64,000 nucleotides of DNA from Duganella callida (GTDB taxonomy: Bacteria; Pseudomonadota; Gammaproteobacteria; Burkholderiales; Burkholderiaceae_D), in contig NZ_SPVG01000265.1 of the NCBI RefSeq assembly GCF_004614165.1, positions 1-64,000 on the forward strand. The letters run 5' to 3'. A model generated the notes under the pieces. It saw only the letters and a list, made by a program, of their open reading frames with translations, was not told the origin of the DNA and ran no database searches. Shown here piece after piece: positions 29,401-36,368 of this stretch. The position numbers were made by a program, and so were the translations under genes. Position 1 is the stretch's first letter. Every line of letters starts with the position of its first letter.

Positions 29401-30191
29401 CCGCGTTCCACCTGGGCGAAGAATTCGCCGAAGCCGCTGATCAGGTCCGCCTTGGTGAACATTACGTACACCGGCGCGAAGATCTCCAGCCGCTCGATCA
29501 GATCCTGCACCCGCTTGCGCAGACTGCGCGCCAGCTTGATGCCGGCTTCGGGATCGTCGCCGCGCAGTTCGGCGATGCTGACCGCGATGATGATGCCGTT
29601 GACCGGCGCGCGGCGACGATACTTCTTCAGCAGATCGAGAAAACCGTGCCACTCCTCGCGATGCTCGTCCAGCACCGAATAGCGGCCGGCCGTATCCAGC
29701 ACGATGCCCTCGGTGGTGAAGAACCAGTCGCAGTTGCGCGTGCCGCCCACACCCTGCAGCACCTTGCCGTCGGCGAAAGGAAACTGCAGGCCGGAGTTGG
29801 TGATGGCCGTGCTCTTGCCTGCCGCCGGATTGCCGATGATCATGTACCACGGCAGCTCGTACAAGGCGCGGTGGCCGGCGACCATGCCCAGCTTGGAGCC
29901 CTTGATGGTGTCGATCGCCTTCAGCATGCTGTCGCGGATGGCCTTGACCTCGGCGTCGGCCGCGCTGACGATGGCAGTGCCGAGCTGTTCGGACTCGCGC
30001 CGCGCGCGCCGTCGGCGCCACCACCAGACGGCACCGGCCAGCGCCAGCATCGCCGTGACGGCCGCCAGCGCCCAGATCAGCGCCAGCTCCAGCACTTGCG
30101 CGCCCAGCAAGAACAAGGCCGCCATCGCCAGCAGGCCGACGAAGGTAAGTTGGCGGCTATCGGTAAGGAAGTTCCAGATTCTGCGCATCAT
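26484..30191 (-). CDS. tssM: T6SS membrane protein TssM (IcmF)
   Basis: This 1235-residue inner-membrane protein has two N-terminal helices (about 12-62), then a cytoplasmic NTPase-like domain with Walker A GNPAAGKST and DTAGRY. A third helix (about 415-435) precedes a large periplasmic domain with IcmF and DUF1215-like parts, ending near VPGARITAVALDGRN. I start at the double Met (30191/30188). The open frame to 30254 adds residues not seen in the family. It forms the trans-envelope complex with TssL and would normally also contact TssJ, which I cannot find here. Confidence 0.95.
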   Translation of the reverse strand: MMRRIWNFLTDSRQLTFVGLLAMAALFLLGAQVLELALIWALAAVTAMLALAGAVWWWRRRRARRESEQLGTAIVSAADAEVKAIRDSMLKAIDTIKGSKLGMVAGHRALYELPWYMIIGNPAAGKSTAITNSGLQFPFADGKVLQGVGGTRNCDWFFTTEGIVLDTAGRYSVLDEHREEWHGFLDLLKKYRRRAPVNGIIIAVSIAELRGDDPEAGIKLARSLRKRVQDLIERLEIFAPVYVMFTKADLISGFGEFFAQVERGERERVWGATMPYQRRTSSQQIIAFFDHAFDELCDGLKALSVANMSQQRRQRMEPGVFTFPLEFATIRMPLRAFLATLFEENPFQFKPLFRGFYFTSALQEGMPVSAQAQRVAKRFELTASGAAPMAAAGQSGFFLLNLFRKVIFEDKDLVSQYASRNKVRLRYAAFFGAVLLLGTTLGGWSWSYMANRQLVSNVQADLDKVVKLQARRLDLQSRLEALEIIQDRLVQLEKYREARPWSLRMGLYQGEALERKLREEYFAGVRNVMLMPVVASLETLLAEMNTHADALQPSGAAPPATGQQFQEASATNVDDAYNALKSYLMLADKSHAEASHLNDQLPRHWRAWLENNRGAMTREQLIHSAEKLMTFYLAQIADPSWPRIDLKLALVDQARDNLRRVVRGMPARERVYADIRARANTRFPSTTVARMVGEQDQALVTGSHAVPGAYTRDAWEKFVRGAFREAANKELQSTDWVLKTAARDDLTLEGSPEQIQKGLTELYKADYAREWQKFVQGVSIANLNGFDAAVTAMNRLGDPQSSPLSRLLNAIHEQTSWDAPLVSNAEMKQVQTGFINWIKYSLLGRAPAQINVNLQLPEQTTGVVGREFAGISRLVATRDRDGSLMRAYLEALSKLRSRLNQLKNQGDPGPGARQFMQQTLEGSGSELAEVLRYVDEQMLTGMSEPQKQAIRPILVRPLMQTFAVLIAPVEAEINKTWLAQVYEPFQQSLASKYPFEPSAHVEASGAEIAQFFGPDGLIAKFANSAMGSLVVRRGDVLAPRTWADMGITLSPQTVARFSSWIAPVGAGGVAPPGGAQTIFQIQPMPSPATLEYTVEIDGQQLRYRNTPAQWASMVHPSPQGVPGARITAVALDGRNVDVFNEPGQFGLKRMIDAAAKQKRDGGVFELRWTSGAITVAMGLKIVSSAEAPQEQGYRGLRLPETVVGAPATVSSPALPAIRPGAIPTAVAVAPAGVVQ

Positions 30192-30284
30192 GGCTCGTGT
30201 CCGGCAAACGGCGCCCAGGCGACAGGCGGACCGATCAATGTTGCCACCATCCACGGCCGCATTTCTTGCGGCAAAACAATGGCG

Positions 30285-31124
30285 CTATCGACGGACGGTG
30301 CGCGGCAGCCGCAACTCGGTGTGGCCGAAGTCCATCATGGTCCAGCGCCCGCCCCAGGTCAGGCCGACCGCTTCGGCCGTCTCGCCGTACAACCGGTAAC
30401 CGCGCATGGCCCAGGGGTCTTTTTCGGAAATCACCAGCTTGCCGTCGCGCAGGAAGGCGCAATCGGCGGCCAGGCCGAACTGGTGATAGCTCTGGAACGC
30501 CCTGGCGTTGGTCACGCCGGGACCGGCGGCGGCCAGCGCATCCTGCCGCTCCGGGCTGCGATACCCCTCCAGGATGGCCATGTCGTAGCCATGGCGCTCG
30601 CGCATGATGCGGAACACCAGCAGCAGACGCTGGGAAAACGTGGGCTCGAGCAACTGCCAGTTGCGGTTGGCGCTGTCGAGCATGGGCCGCACCAGCGTGA
30701 CTTCGGCGGTGGTGAACGCCAGCGGGGGCGGCGGCGCGGGGGCGGTCAGCTGCTCGCCCTGCAACAGGCCGGCGATCTGTTCATTGATCGCCTGGCTGTC
30801 GGTGTCGTAGCCGGACAGCATGCCACGGCCGCTCAGCGTCAGGGCCAGCAGCGGCGGCACGATCAGCAGTATCAACACCGCGATCAGCAGCGGATAGCGT
30901 TGGCGCAGAAAGCGCCACCCCGTGCGCAAGCCGCCGCCGGCATCGCGGCCCAGCCCGGCGGCCTGGCGCACACCGTTCCGGTAACCGCCGCGCACACGGC
31001 GGCCGCAGCGCCGGCTGACTGCGCTTAGCGAGGCCATCAACAGCTCGCGGGCGCCGGGAAACAGCAACAGCCAGGCGCCGAAACAGGCAAGCACGAAGAA
31101 CATCAGCATGGAAAAGAGAAACAT
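30285..31124 (-). CDS. Membrane-anchored M15-family peptidoglycan peptidase (T6SS-associated)
   Basis: This 279-residue protein has two membrane helices (about 3-22 and 75-98) and a C-terminal LD/DD-peptidase domain of the M15 (VanY/CwlK-like) type. Zinc ligands are visible in SYHQFGLAADCAF (HxxGxAxD, His about 214 and Asp about 221) and DFGHTEL (His about 268). The ATG at 31124 has GGAG 6 nt upstream, which decides it over the ATG at 31136. Lying upstream of tssM on the same strand, it probably opens peptidoglycan for the secretion apparatus, as TagX does in Acinetobacter. Confidence 0.82.
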   Translation of the reverse strand: MFLFSMLMFFVLACFGAWLLLFPGARELLMASLSAVSRRCGRRVRGGYRNGVRQAAGLGRDAGGGLRTGWRFLRQRYPLLIAVLILLIVPPLLALTLSGRGMLSGYDTDSQAINEQIAGLLQGEQLTAPAPPPPLAFTTAEVTLVRPMLDSANRNWQLLEPTFSQRLLLVFRIMRERHGYDMAILEGYRSPERQDALAAAGPGVTNARAFQSYHQFGLAADCAFLRDGKLVISEKDPWAMRGYRLYGETAEAVGLTWGGRWTMMDFGHTELRLPRTVRR

Positions 31125-31227
31125 GGTGCGCTCCATCAAAACGGGCGATCGCCGCAGACCGGACACTCCATCGTAGGGCCGTCCAGGACACAGCGTTCTC
31201 GGCCAGATCAAATGCGAGGGGGATATC

Positions 31228-32094
31228 GTGGATACATCAACACCCAGGCCGGATCTGCTGGCCGGCACGACGCGCGCGGCGCCGGCCAGGCGCATCCTGG
31301 CGCAGCTCGAGCATGGCGCACGCCCGCAACTGGCGCCTGTCAAGGCCAGCAGCTGGACCATCGATGGCTGGACGGTAGGCTTGTGCGTGCTGCTGTTGGT
31401 GATGTGCACCACCGCGTGGCTGGTGCACAGCAAGAAGCTCACGCCAGCCGGGCTGCGCTCCGGCGCCAGCTACAGCGGCAGCACGGTGACGCACCATCCG
31501 CGCCCGCCGTCTGTCACGGCGTCCAGCGTGACGCCGCCGCCGTCTCTGGCTGAAGATGATGAGCAGGCCGCCACCATCGTCAATGCGGACAGCGCGGGCG
31601 ACAAGACCGCCGCCAGCCCGATGACGGGTAGCCATCAAGCAGCCGCTACGGGTGCCGGCGCGCGCGGTGGCGGGATTCCCGCCAACCGCCCGACCTTTGC
31701 CGCCGATACTATCGGCCACCTACCCGGCGCCGCGCGCGCGCCGGCCTCCTCCGCCGTTGCCCAAACCGGCGCGGCGCATCCGGCGACCGTGGGCGCGACC
31801 GGACGCGCCGCTGCGACGCCACGCAAAGCGGACGCGGGCAGTTCGGCGGCAGCAGCCAACAATGCGGACACCGACATCACCCTGCTGACCGCGCTGGTCG
31901 CCCATAGCAACAAGCCCGCCGCCGTCACACCCGAACGTCCGCGCGACGTGGTCGAACGCCAGGACGGCGACAGCACCGCCCAGTTGCTGGTCCGCTGCAA
32001 ACAACTGGGCCTGATCGAAGGCATGCTGTGCCGCTCACGTATCTGCTCCGGCCGCTGGGAAAGCGACCCGGCCTGTAGCGCGCCGTCCCACTAG
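31228..32094 (+). CDS. Uncharacterised single-pass membrane protein
   Basis: This 288-residue protein starts with GTG behind a strong GAGGGGG site. It has a cytoplasmic N-terminus (about 1-50), one membrane helix (VGLCVLLLVMCTTAWLV, about 51-68), and a long Ala/Thr/Pro-rich low-complexity region. The C-terminal end is compact and cysteine-containing (AQLLVRCKQLGLIEGMLC, then RSRICSGRWESDPAC). I recognise no named domain. It is divergent from the M15 peptidase and closes the T6SS locus, so a role in that system is possible but only positional. Confidence 0.7.
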   Translation: MDTSTPRPDLLAGTTRAAPARRILAQLEHGARPQLAPVKASSWTIDGWTVGLCVLLLVMCTTAWLVHSKKLTPAGLRSGASYSGSTVTHHPRPPSVTASSVTPPPSLAEDDEQAATIVNADSAGDKTAASPMTGSHQAAATGAGARGGGIPANRPTFAADTIGHLPGAARAPASSAVAQTGAAHPATVGATGRAAATPRKADAGSSAAAANNADTDITLLTALVAHSNKPAAVTPERPRDVVERQDGDSTAQLLVRCKQLGLIEGMLCRSRICSGRWESDPACSAPSH

Positions 32095-32115
32095 CGCAGA
32101 CAGGCCGTACTCTCA

Positions 32116-32155
32116 CCGACATGAACTCGAATCAGGGAGCTGCGGATTGACGGTC
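32116..32155 (-). repeat. Degenerate tRNA-Asn 3' fragment
   Basis: Forty bases match 34 of 40 positions of the 3' half (T-arm, variable loop, anticodon 3' side) of the tRNA-Asn at 32863-32938, in the same orientation. The acceptor end and the 5' half are missing. Such a partial copy beyond a tRNA gene is what an integrated element leaves as its distal attachment site, or it may be a decayed tRNA duplicate. Confidence 0.7.
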
Positions 32156-32162
32156 AGGTAAT

Positions 32163-32468
32163 CTAGACTTCCAGCGCAAGCGGTTTAATCTCTTTTGCGA
32201 TAGTCTTGCCGGCCAACGTCTCTGCCACGCGAAGATCATACGCACTTTGCAGGTTCAACCACCCTTGCGCTTCACTACCAAAATAACGTTCCAAACGCAG
32301 GGCCGTATCCGCCGTCACGCCACGCTGTCCCTTGATAATTTCACTAAGCCGCGAGTACGGAACACGCAATGCCAAGGCCACCGCGCGAACACTCACACCC
32401 ATAGGCTTGATATAGTCCTCCAACAAAACCTCGCCGGGATGAACAGGACGCATTCCATTCTTAAACAT
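32163..32468 (-). CDS. higA: HigA-family antitoxin (type II toxin-antitoxin)
   Basis: This 101-residue XRE-type DNA-binding antitoxin has the family opening RPVHPGEVLLEDYI and the HTH VSVRAVALALRVPYSRLSEI, with GWLNLQSAYDL near the end. It neutralises the upstream HigB toxin and represses the operon. It follows higB by 11 bp. The base composition is visibly more AT-rich than the neighbours, suggesting acquisition. The internal Met chosen (32468) begins the conserved domain. Confidence 0.92.
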   Translation of the reverse strand: MFKNGMRPVHPGEVLLEDYIKPMGVSVRAVALALRVPYSRLSEIIKGQRGVTADTALRLERYFGSEAQGWLNLQSAYDLRVAETLAGKTIAKEIKPLALEV

Positions 32469-32479
32469 GATGTACCAAG

Positions 32480-32758
32480 CTATTTCCTCTGATGTGGATC
32501 TTCGATCTTTACGTCGTAGGGACCATGTGTCCCCCACTTGAAGGTCAACCGCCATTGATCGTTGATACGGACGTGCCAGGCACCGTCATACTCTTTTAAA
32601 TCATTACCCGGAGGCGCCTTCATGAAAGCTACCGAGGGTGCTGCGTCGAGTTGAGCCAACTTACGTTCGGCTACGCGCCTGATGTTGACAAAGCGTCGGC
32701 TCTTGCCGGAAGTGAAGAGAGCCTCTGTGTCTGGGCACGCAAAGGACTGGATCGACAT
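32480..32758 (-). CDS. higB: HigB-family toxin (RelE/HigB mRNA interferase)
   Basis: This 92-residue toxin has the characteristic order MSIQSFACPDTEALF, GKSRRFVNI, RKLAQLDAAPS, KAPPGNDLKEY and the C-terminal VRINDQWRLTFKW. Family members cleave ribosome-associated mRNA. A longer open frame to 32860 runs into the tRNA terminator and is not real. The likely transcription start coincides with the ATG, so the message may be leaderless. Confidence 0.92.
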   Translation of the reverse strand: MSIQSFACPDTEALFTSGKSRRFVNIRRVAERKLAQLDAAPSVAFMKAPPGNDLKEYDGAWHVRINDQWRLTFKWGTHGPYDVKIEDPHQRK

Positions 32759-32764
32759 GCAAAA

Positions 32765-32793
32765 ATAGTATCCGTTATCCGGATAACGGTCAA
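32765..32793 (-). promoter_or_regulatory. higBA promoter with HigA-type operator
   Basis: On the minus strand a -35 TTGACC (32793-32788) and a -10 TACTAT (32770-32765) are separated by 17 bp. The spacer is almost entirely a perfect 18-bp palindrome, CCGTTATCC / GGATAACGG (32772-32789). Binding of the HigA antitoxin there would block the promoter, the usual autoregulation of such modules. Confidence 0.72.
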
Positions 32794-32826
32794 CTTGTTG
32801 GCTTTCCAAGCCGCGTGCCAAAACGC

Positions 32827-32855
32827 AAAAGCCCAACCTGAAAGGTTGGGCTTTT
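32827..32855 (-). terminator. Terminator of the first tRNA-Asn gene
   Basis: A symmetric hairpin (AAAAGCCCAACC, 5-nt loop, GGTTGGGCTTTT) just 3' of the tRNA has U-tracts on both strands. It is therefore a strong bidirectional rho-independent terminator separating the tRNA from higBA. Confidence 0.88.
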
Positions 32856-32862
32856 CTCATTC

Positions 32863-32938
32863 TGGCTCCCCGACCTGGACTCGAACCAGGGACCTGCGGA
32901 TTAACAGTCCGTCGCTCTACCGACTGAGCTATCAGGGA
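32863..32938 (-). tRNA. tRNA-Asn(GTT), copy 1
   Basis: This is a complete 76-nt tRNA. The acceptor stem pairs TCCCTGA with TCGGGGA (one G-T/T-G type pair), the T-arm is GGTTCGAGTCC, the anticodon loop CTGTTAA gives GTT (Asn), and CCA is encoded. The sequence is identical to the copies at 39306 and 39507. It has its own promoter upstream and a terminator downstream. Confidence 0.95.
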
Positions 32939-32949
32939 AAGGAGGCCGT

Positions 32950-32978
32950 ATTATATACGGCCCGTTTTCAGCTGTCTA
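32950..32978 (-). promoter_or_regulatory. Promoter of tRNA-Asn copy 1, within a hairpin after the TonB receptor gene
   Basis: On the minus strand TAGACA (32978-32973) and a perfect TATAAT (32955-32950) are spaced by 17 bp and end 11 bp before the tRNA. The -10 lies within an 8-bp perfect hairpin (32944-32962), which may also serve as the end of the upstream receptor transcript. Confidence 0.7.
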
Positions 32979-32995
32979 GGCTGACAGGCAACTAA

Positions 32996-35185
32996 TTAAA
33001 AGCCGCCCTTGAACTGCACGCCAAACTGACGTGGCTCGTTGACGAAGCCGGTCAGGTTGTTGAAGTCGATCGCACCGATGATACGCTTGGTGTTGGTGAT
33101 GTTACGCGCGAAGCCGGCGATTTCGTACTTGCCGCCATCCCAGTTGTAACCCACGCGCAGGCCGCCTTCGGTCATCTCCTTGCCGGTGAACTCCTTCGCT
33201 TCATACAGGAAGAAGTTGATCTTGCTGCGGTACGACCAGTCGGTCAGCACGTACAGGTTGCCATCGGCCAGCGGCCAGTTGTAGCGCGCGCTGAAGTTGG
33301 CGATCCACTTGGCCGCCTGCGGCAGCGGGTTGCCGTTGATCGAGACCAGGCCGTTGGCGCCGATCGGATCGGTGATGGTGCACTGTGCGCACTTGGCCAC
33401 GTACAGGTTCGGGTCTTCGATCTTGGTGAAGTTGTACGAACCGCTCAGGCTGACCTTGAAGTCCGGGGTGACGAAGCCTTCGACTTCGCCTTCCAGGCCG
33501 CGACCCTTGGTCTTGGCAGCGTTGATCAGCTTGGTGACGTTGGAATTGCCTCCGACCACGGTCAGTTGCTGGTTCTTCACGTCGTAGTCGTACACGCTCA
33601 GCGAAGCGCGCGCGCGGCGGTTGAACAGGTCGGCCTTGACGCCGGCTTCATACGAGGTGATGGTTTCCGCATCGGCCACGGTGATCGGCACCGACGCCGA
33701 GGCCGCCGCGATCGATGGCGCGCGGAAGCCGGTCGCCACGCGGGCGTAGGCGCTGACGTCCTTGTTGATCTTGTAGGTGCCGCTCAGGTCCCAGTTGACC
33801 TTGTTCTTGCTCTCTTCCACCGACTTCGGACCGATCTGGGTCACGTTGACCGCTTCCACGGTGCGGAATTCCTTCTCGTCGTGGGTGTAGCGCAAGCCAC
33901 CGCGCAGGGTGAAGTCGCTGTTCACGTCATAGGTGACCGAGCCGAACGCAGCGTAGGCTTCGTTGTCCTGATGGCTGGCCAGGTGCGAGGTCTGGGCCTG
34001 GGTGGTGCTGTCGAAGTTGTCGCTGAAGCCGTCGCCGCTTTCCTTGAAGTAGTAGACGCCGGTCTGCCAGTTCAGCGGACCCGCGTTCTTCGATTCGACG
34101 CGGAATTCCTGGCTGTACTGCTTCAGGCCGCTCAGCCCGCCACCGGTCTGCACCTGGAATGGAATGAAGCCCGGGCCGGTCGGCGTGCCGCCGTCGATGT
34201 CGCCGCGGCTGTAGTAGTTGTCCACGCCTTCATAGCCGGTGATCGAGAACAGCTTGACCGAACCCAGGTCCCAGGTCAGGCGCGCGTTGGCGCCGTTGGT
34301 GCGCAGGTTCTGGAAGTTCAGGCCGTTGGTGTTGATCTTGGTGAAGTCGTAACCGTCGGCGAAGTCGTTGGTGCCCTTTTTGATGATGTTGGCGCGGAAC
34401 AGGCGCGCGCTGCCGTCAGTGGTGCGCGAATGCACGTTGAACAGGGCGTTGAAGGTGGTGCTCGGCTTGTACAGGAACTGCACGCGCTCGGCGTGTTCGT
34501 TGTAGCCTTCCAGCGAATCGTTCTGACCGGTAAAGGTGTTGTCGACGAAGTCGTCGCGGTGCTGGCGCAGGGTCGACACGCGCATTGCCCACTCGCTCGA
34601 CAGCGGCACGTTGGCGGCGGCTTCCAGGCTGGTGGTGTTGTGCGAGGCCCACGAGACGTTGTAGTAGCCTTCGACCTTGTCGGTGTTCGGCTTGGCCGAT
34701 TCAAACTTGACCACGCCGGCCGGGGTGTTGCGGCCGAACAGGGTGCCCTGCGGACCGCGCAGCACTTCCACGCCGGCCACGTCGAATACCGGGAAGCCTT
34801 TCAGGATGCCGTTCTCTTGCACCACATCGTCGTAGATCAGCGACACCGGCTGCGAGGCGAAGGTCGAGAAGTCGGTGTTGCCGTAGCCACGGATGTAGAA
34901 GCGCGGGAAGGTACGGCCGTTCGACGATTCCACGTTCAGCGACGGCACTTTGCCTGCCAGGAAGCGGATGTCCTGGCCGCCGGACAGCAGCACGTCCAGT
35001 TTCTCGTCCTTCAGCATGGTCACGGACACTGGCACGTCCTTGATGTTCTCGGCGCGGCGCTGGGCGGTCACGGTGACGGTTTCCAGCTGCGGCTGGGTGA
35101 CATCGGTTTGCGCCAGGGCGGTACCGATCGGCAATACGGCGCTCAGCGCCAGTACGCGCTTATGCATCTTCGACAGTTTGATCAT
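32996..35185 (-). CDS. TonB-dependent receptor (FyuA/CirA-like)
   Basis: This 729-residue outer-membrane receptor has a signal peptide (ending near GTALAQ), a TonB-box-like segment (LETVTVTAQRR), a plug domain with VEVLRGPQGTLFGRNTPAGVV, and a 22-strand barrel ending in the C-terminal Phe (QFGVQFKGGF). A GGGAA site precedes the ATG at 35185. Proteins of this type import iron chelates, cobalamin or small glycans. No ligand-specific neighbour gives the substrate. Confidence 0.92.
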   Translation of the reverse strand: MIKLSKMHKRVLALSAVLPIGTALAQTDVTQPQLETVTVTAQRRAENIKDVPVSVTMLKDEKLDVLLSGGQDIRFLAGKVPSLNVESSNGRTFPRFYIRGYGNTDFSTFASQPVSLIYDDVVQENGILKGFPVFDVAGVEVLRGPQGTLFGRNTPAGVVKFESAKPNTDKVEGYYNVSWASHNTTSLEAAANVPLSSEWAMRVSTLRQHRDDFVDNTFTGQNDSLEGYNEHAERVQFLYKPSTTFNALFNVHSRTTDGSARLFRANIIKKGTNDFADGYDFTKINTNGLNFQNLRTNGANARLTWDLGSVKLFSITGYEGVDNYYSRGDIDGGTPTGPGFIPFQVQTGGGLSGLKQYSQEFRVESKNAGPLNWQTGVYYFKESGDGFSDNFDSTTQAQTSHLASHQDNEAYAAFGSVTYDVNSDFTLRGGLRYTHDEKEFRTVEAVNVTQIGPKSVEESKNKVNWDLSGTYKINKDVSAYARVATGFRAPSIAAASASVPITVADAETITSYEAGVKADLFNRRARASLSVYDYDVKNQQLTVVGGNSNVTKLINAAKTKGRGLEGEVEGFVTPDFKVSLSGSYNFTKIEDPNLYVAKCAQCTITDPIGANGLVSINGNPLPQAAKWIANFSARYNWPLADGNLYVLTDWSYRSKINFFLYEAKEFTGKEMTEGGLRVGYNWDGGKYEIAGFARNITNTKRIIGAIDFNNLTGFVNEPRQFGVQFKGGF

Positions 35186-35596
35186 TCAAGTTCCCGATTA
35201 AATGTAGTGCAAAGAGTTAAAAACAGTGTCTCCTGTTCTCTCTTTTCTTGTCACCACCCGCTCATCTGCCGTGATCGTGGTAGCGCGGGGCAGCCCTGAA
35301 TCCGCCCGCGGTAGCTAGCAATATTGCACTGACTTTTTTGAAAGGCGATATTTTCCTGGATTGATACCATGTATTGCAAGCTGAATATATCTGAAACGCT
35401 ATTAACTGTTGGAAATTCGGCTAAGCATATGCAATGACTGAATATTCATAGGGTTAGCCGTGTCACCGGTATGACACAATGGCCATATCGACAAGCTTAA
35501 CGCAGGGGTGGGAAAGCGAAAGAATTTTCTGGCAACTGTAGGGAAATTGCCACATTCGGCGGCGTGGCCGGCGTTGCACCGGCCACGGCAGCGGGC
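35186..35596. other. Intergenic region, 411 bp
   Basis: I see no plausible gene in this AT-richer stretch. It should hold the TonB receptor promoter. Two structures are visible: a 6-6-6 inverted repeat GTGTCA/TGACAC at 35460-35477, and an 8-bp GC stem (GTGGCCGG/CCGGCCAC) at 35564-35586 right after the DUF3334 stop. The stem could end that transcript, although it lacks a U-tract. Confidence 0.6.
35460..35477. promoter_or_regulatory. Inverted repeat, possible operator
   Basis: GTGTCA and TGACAC are separated by 6 bp. The half-site spacing suits a dimeric regulator. It is about 275 bp upstream of the TonB receptor start, so the link to that gene is weak. Confidence 0.3.
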
Positions 35597-36286
35597 TCAC
35601 ATGCCCAAGGATTTCAGCAATTCATCGGCGTCGATCGACGACGAGGCGACCGGCTCGGCGGCGGCGTTCTGGGCATCGCGCTGCTGATCCAACAAGGCAT
35701 CGGGATCGGTGACTTCGCTGGTGTCGAAGTCGTGCAGGCGGATGAACTCGGTGCGGTCGATCGCCAGCTCCAGGTAAAACACATTGCTCTTCTCGGTGTA
35801 GAAGCTGACGCGGCGCATTTCCGGACGGTCCAGCGGAGTGTCCACGCTCAGCGTCACCTGCTTGTTCAGCGCCAGCATCTTCGGCTGATTCTGGGTGATG
35901 TTGGTCTGCAGTTCGCGGCGCACCTTGCCGGTGAAGTCCCCGACGATCTGGTTCATCAGCTCGCCCATGATGTTGGCCACCTCGTCGGAGGTGTGGGAAC
36001 TGGCCAGCTCCGACTTCGGCATGCCCATGTGCAGCATGTAGCGCTCGTAGATCTCCATCGCGGTTTCGGCAGCGAAGTTCAGCACCACCAGGCCGGTAAA
36101 GCCGCCGTCGAACAGCACGAAGCAGCCGATGTCCGGCTTCAGACCAATCTTGGTAATGCGCTGCACCATGCCGGAATAGTGGAGCTTGCTTTGCGTTGCC
36201 ACGTTCAACACCCGCGTCACCGAGTTGCACAGACTGACCAGCAAGTCTTCCGTGCCGTAGACAACCGCATCCTTTTCACCGCTCAT
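35597..36286 (-). CDS. DUF3334 family protein (CheC/CheX-like)
   Basis: This 229-residue cytoplasmic protein matches the family I know as DUF3334 by its central core (QRITKIGLKPDIGCFVLF; HTSDEVANIMGELMNQIVGD). The GELMNQIVGDF stretch recalls the ExxN motif region of CheC/CheX-type proteins, hinting at a role near chemotaxis or phosphate signalling, but no function is established. A GAGG ribosome site precedes the ATG. The C-terminal tail (SSIDADELLKSLGM) resembles a short docking peptide. Confidence 0.8.
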   Translation of the reverse strand: MSGEKDAVVYGTEDLLVSLCNSVTRVLNVATQSKLHYSGMVQRITKIGLKPDIGCFVLFDGGFTGLVVLNFAAETAMEIYERYMLHMGMPKSELASSHTSDEVANIMGELMNQIVGDFTGKVRRELQTNITQNQPKMLALNKQVTLSVDTPLDRPEMRRVSFYTEKSNVFYLELAIDRTEFIRLHDFDTSEVTDPDALLDQQRDAQNAAAEPVASSSIDADELLKSLGM

Positions 36287-36368
36287 AATCTACCTCTGTT
36301 TGTTGTTCTGTGAATCGAAGGCTCAGAATACCCAGCCGCAAGTATCCCGTCCACTTTAAATTGCAAAA

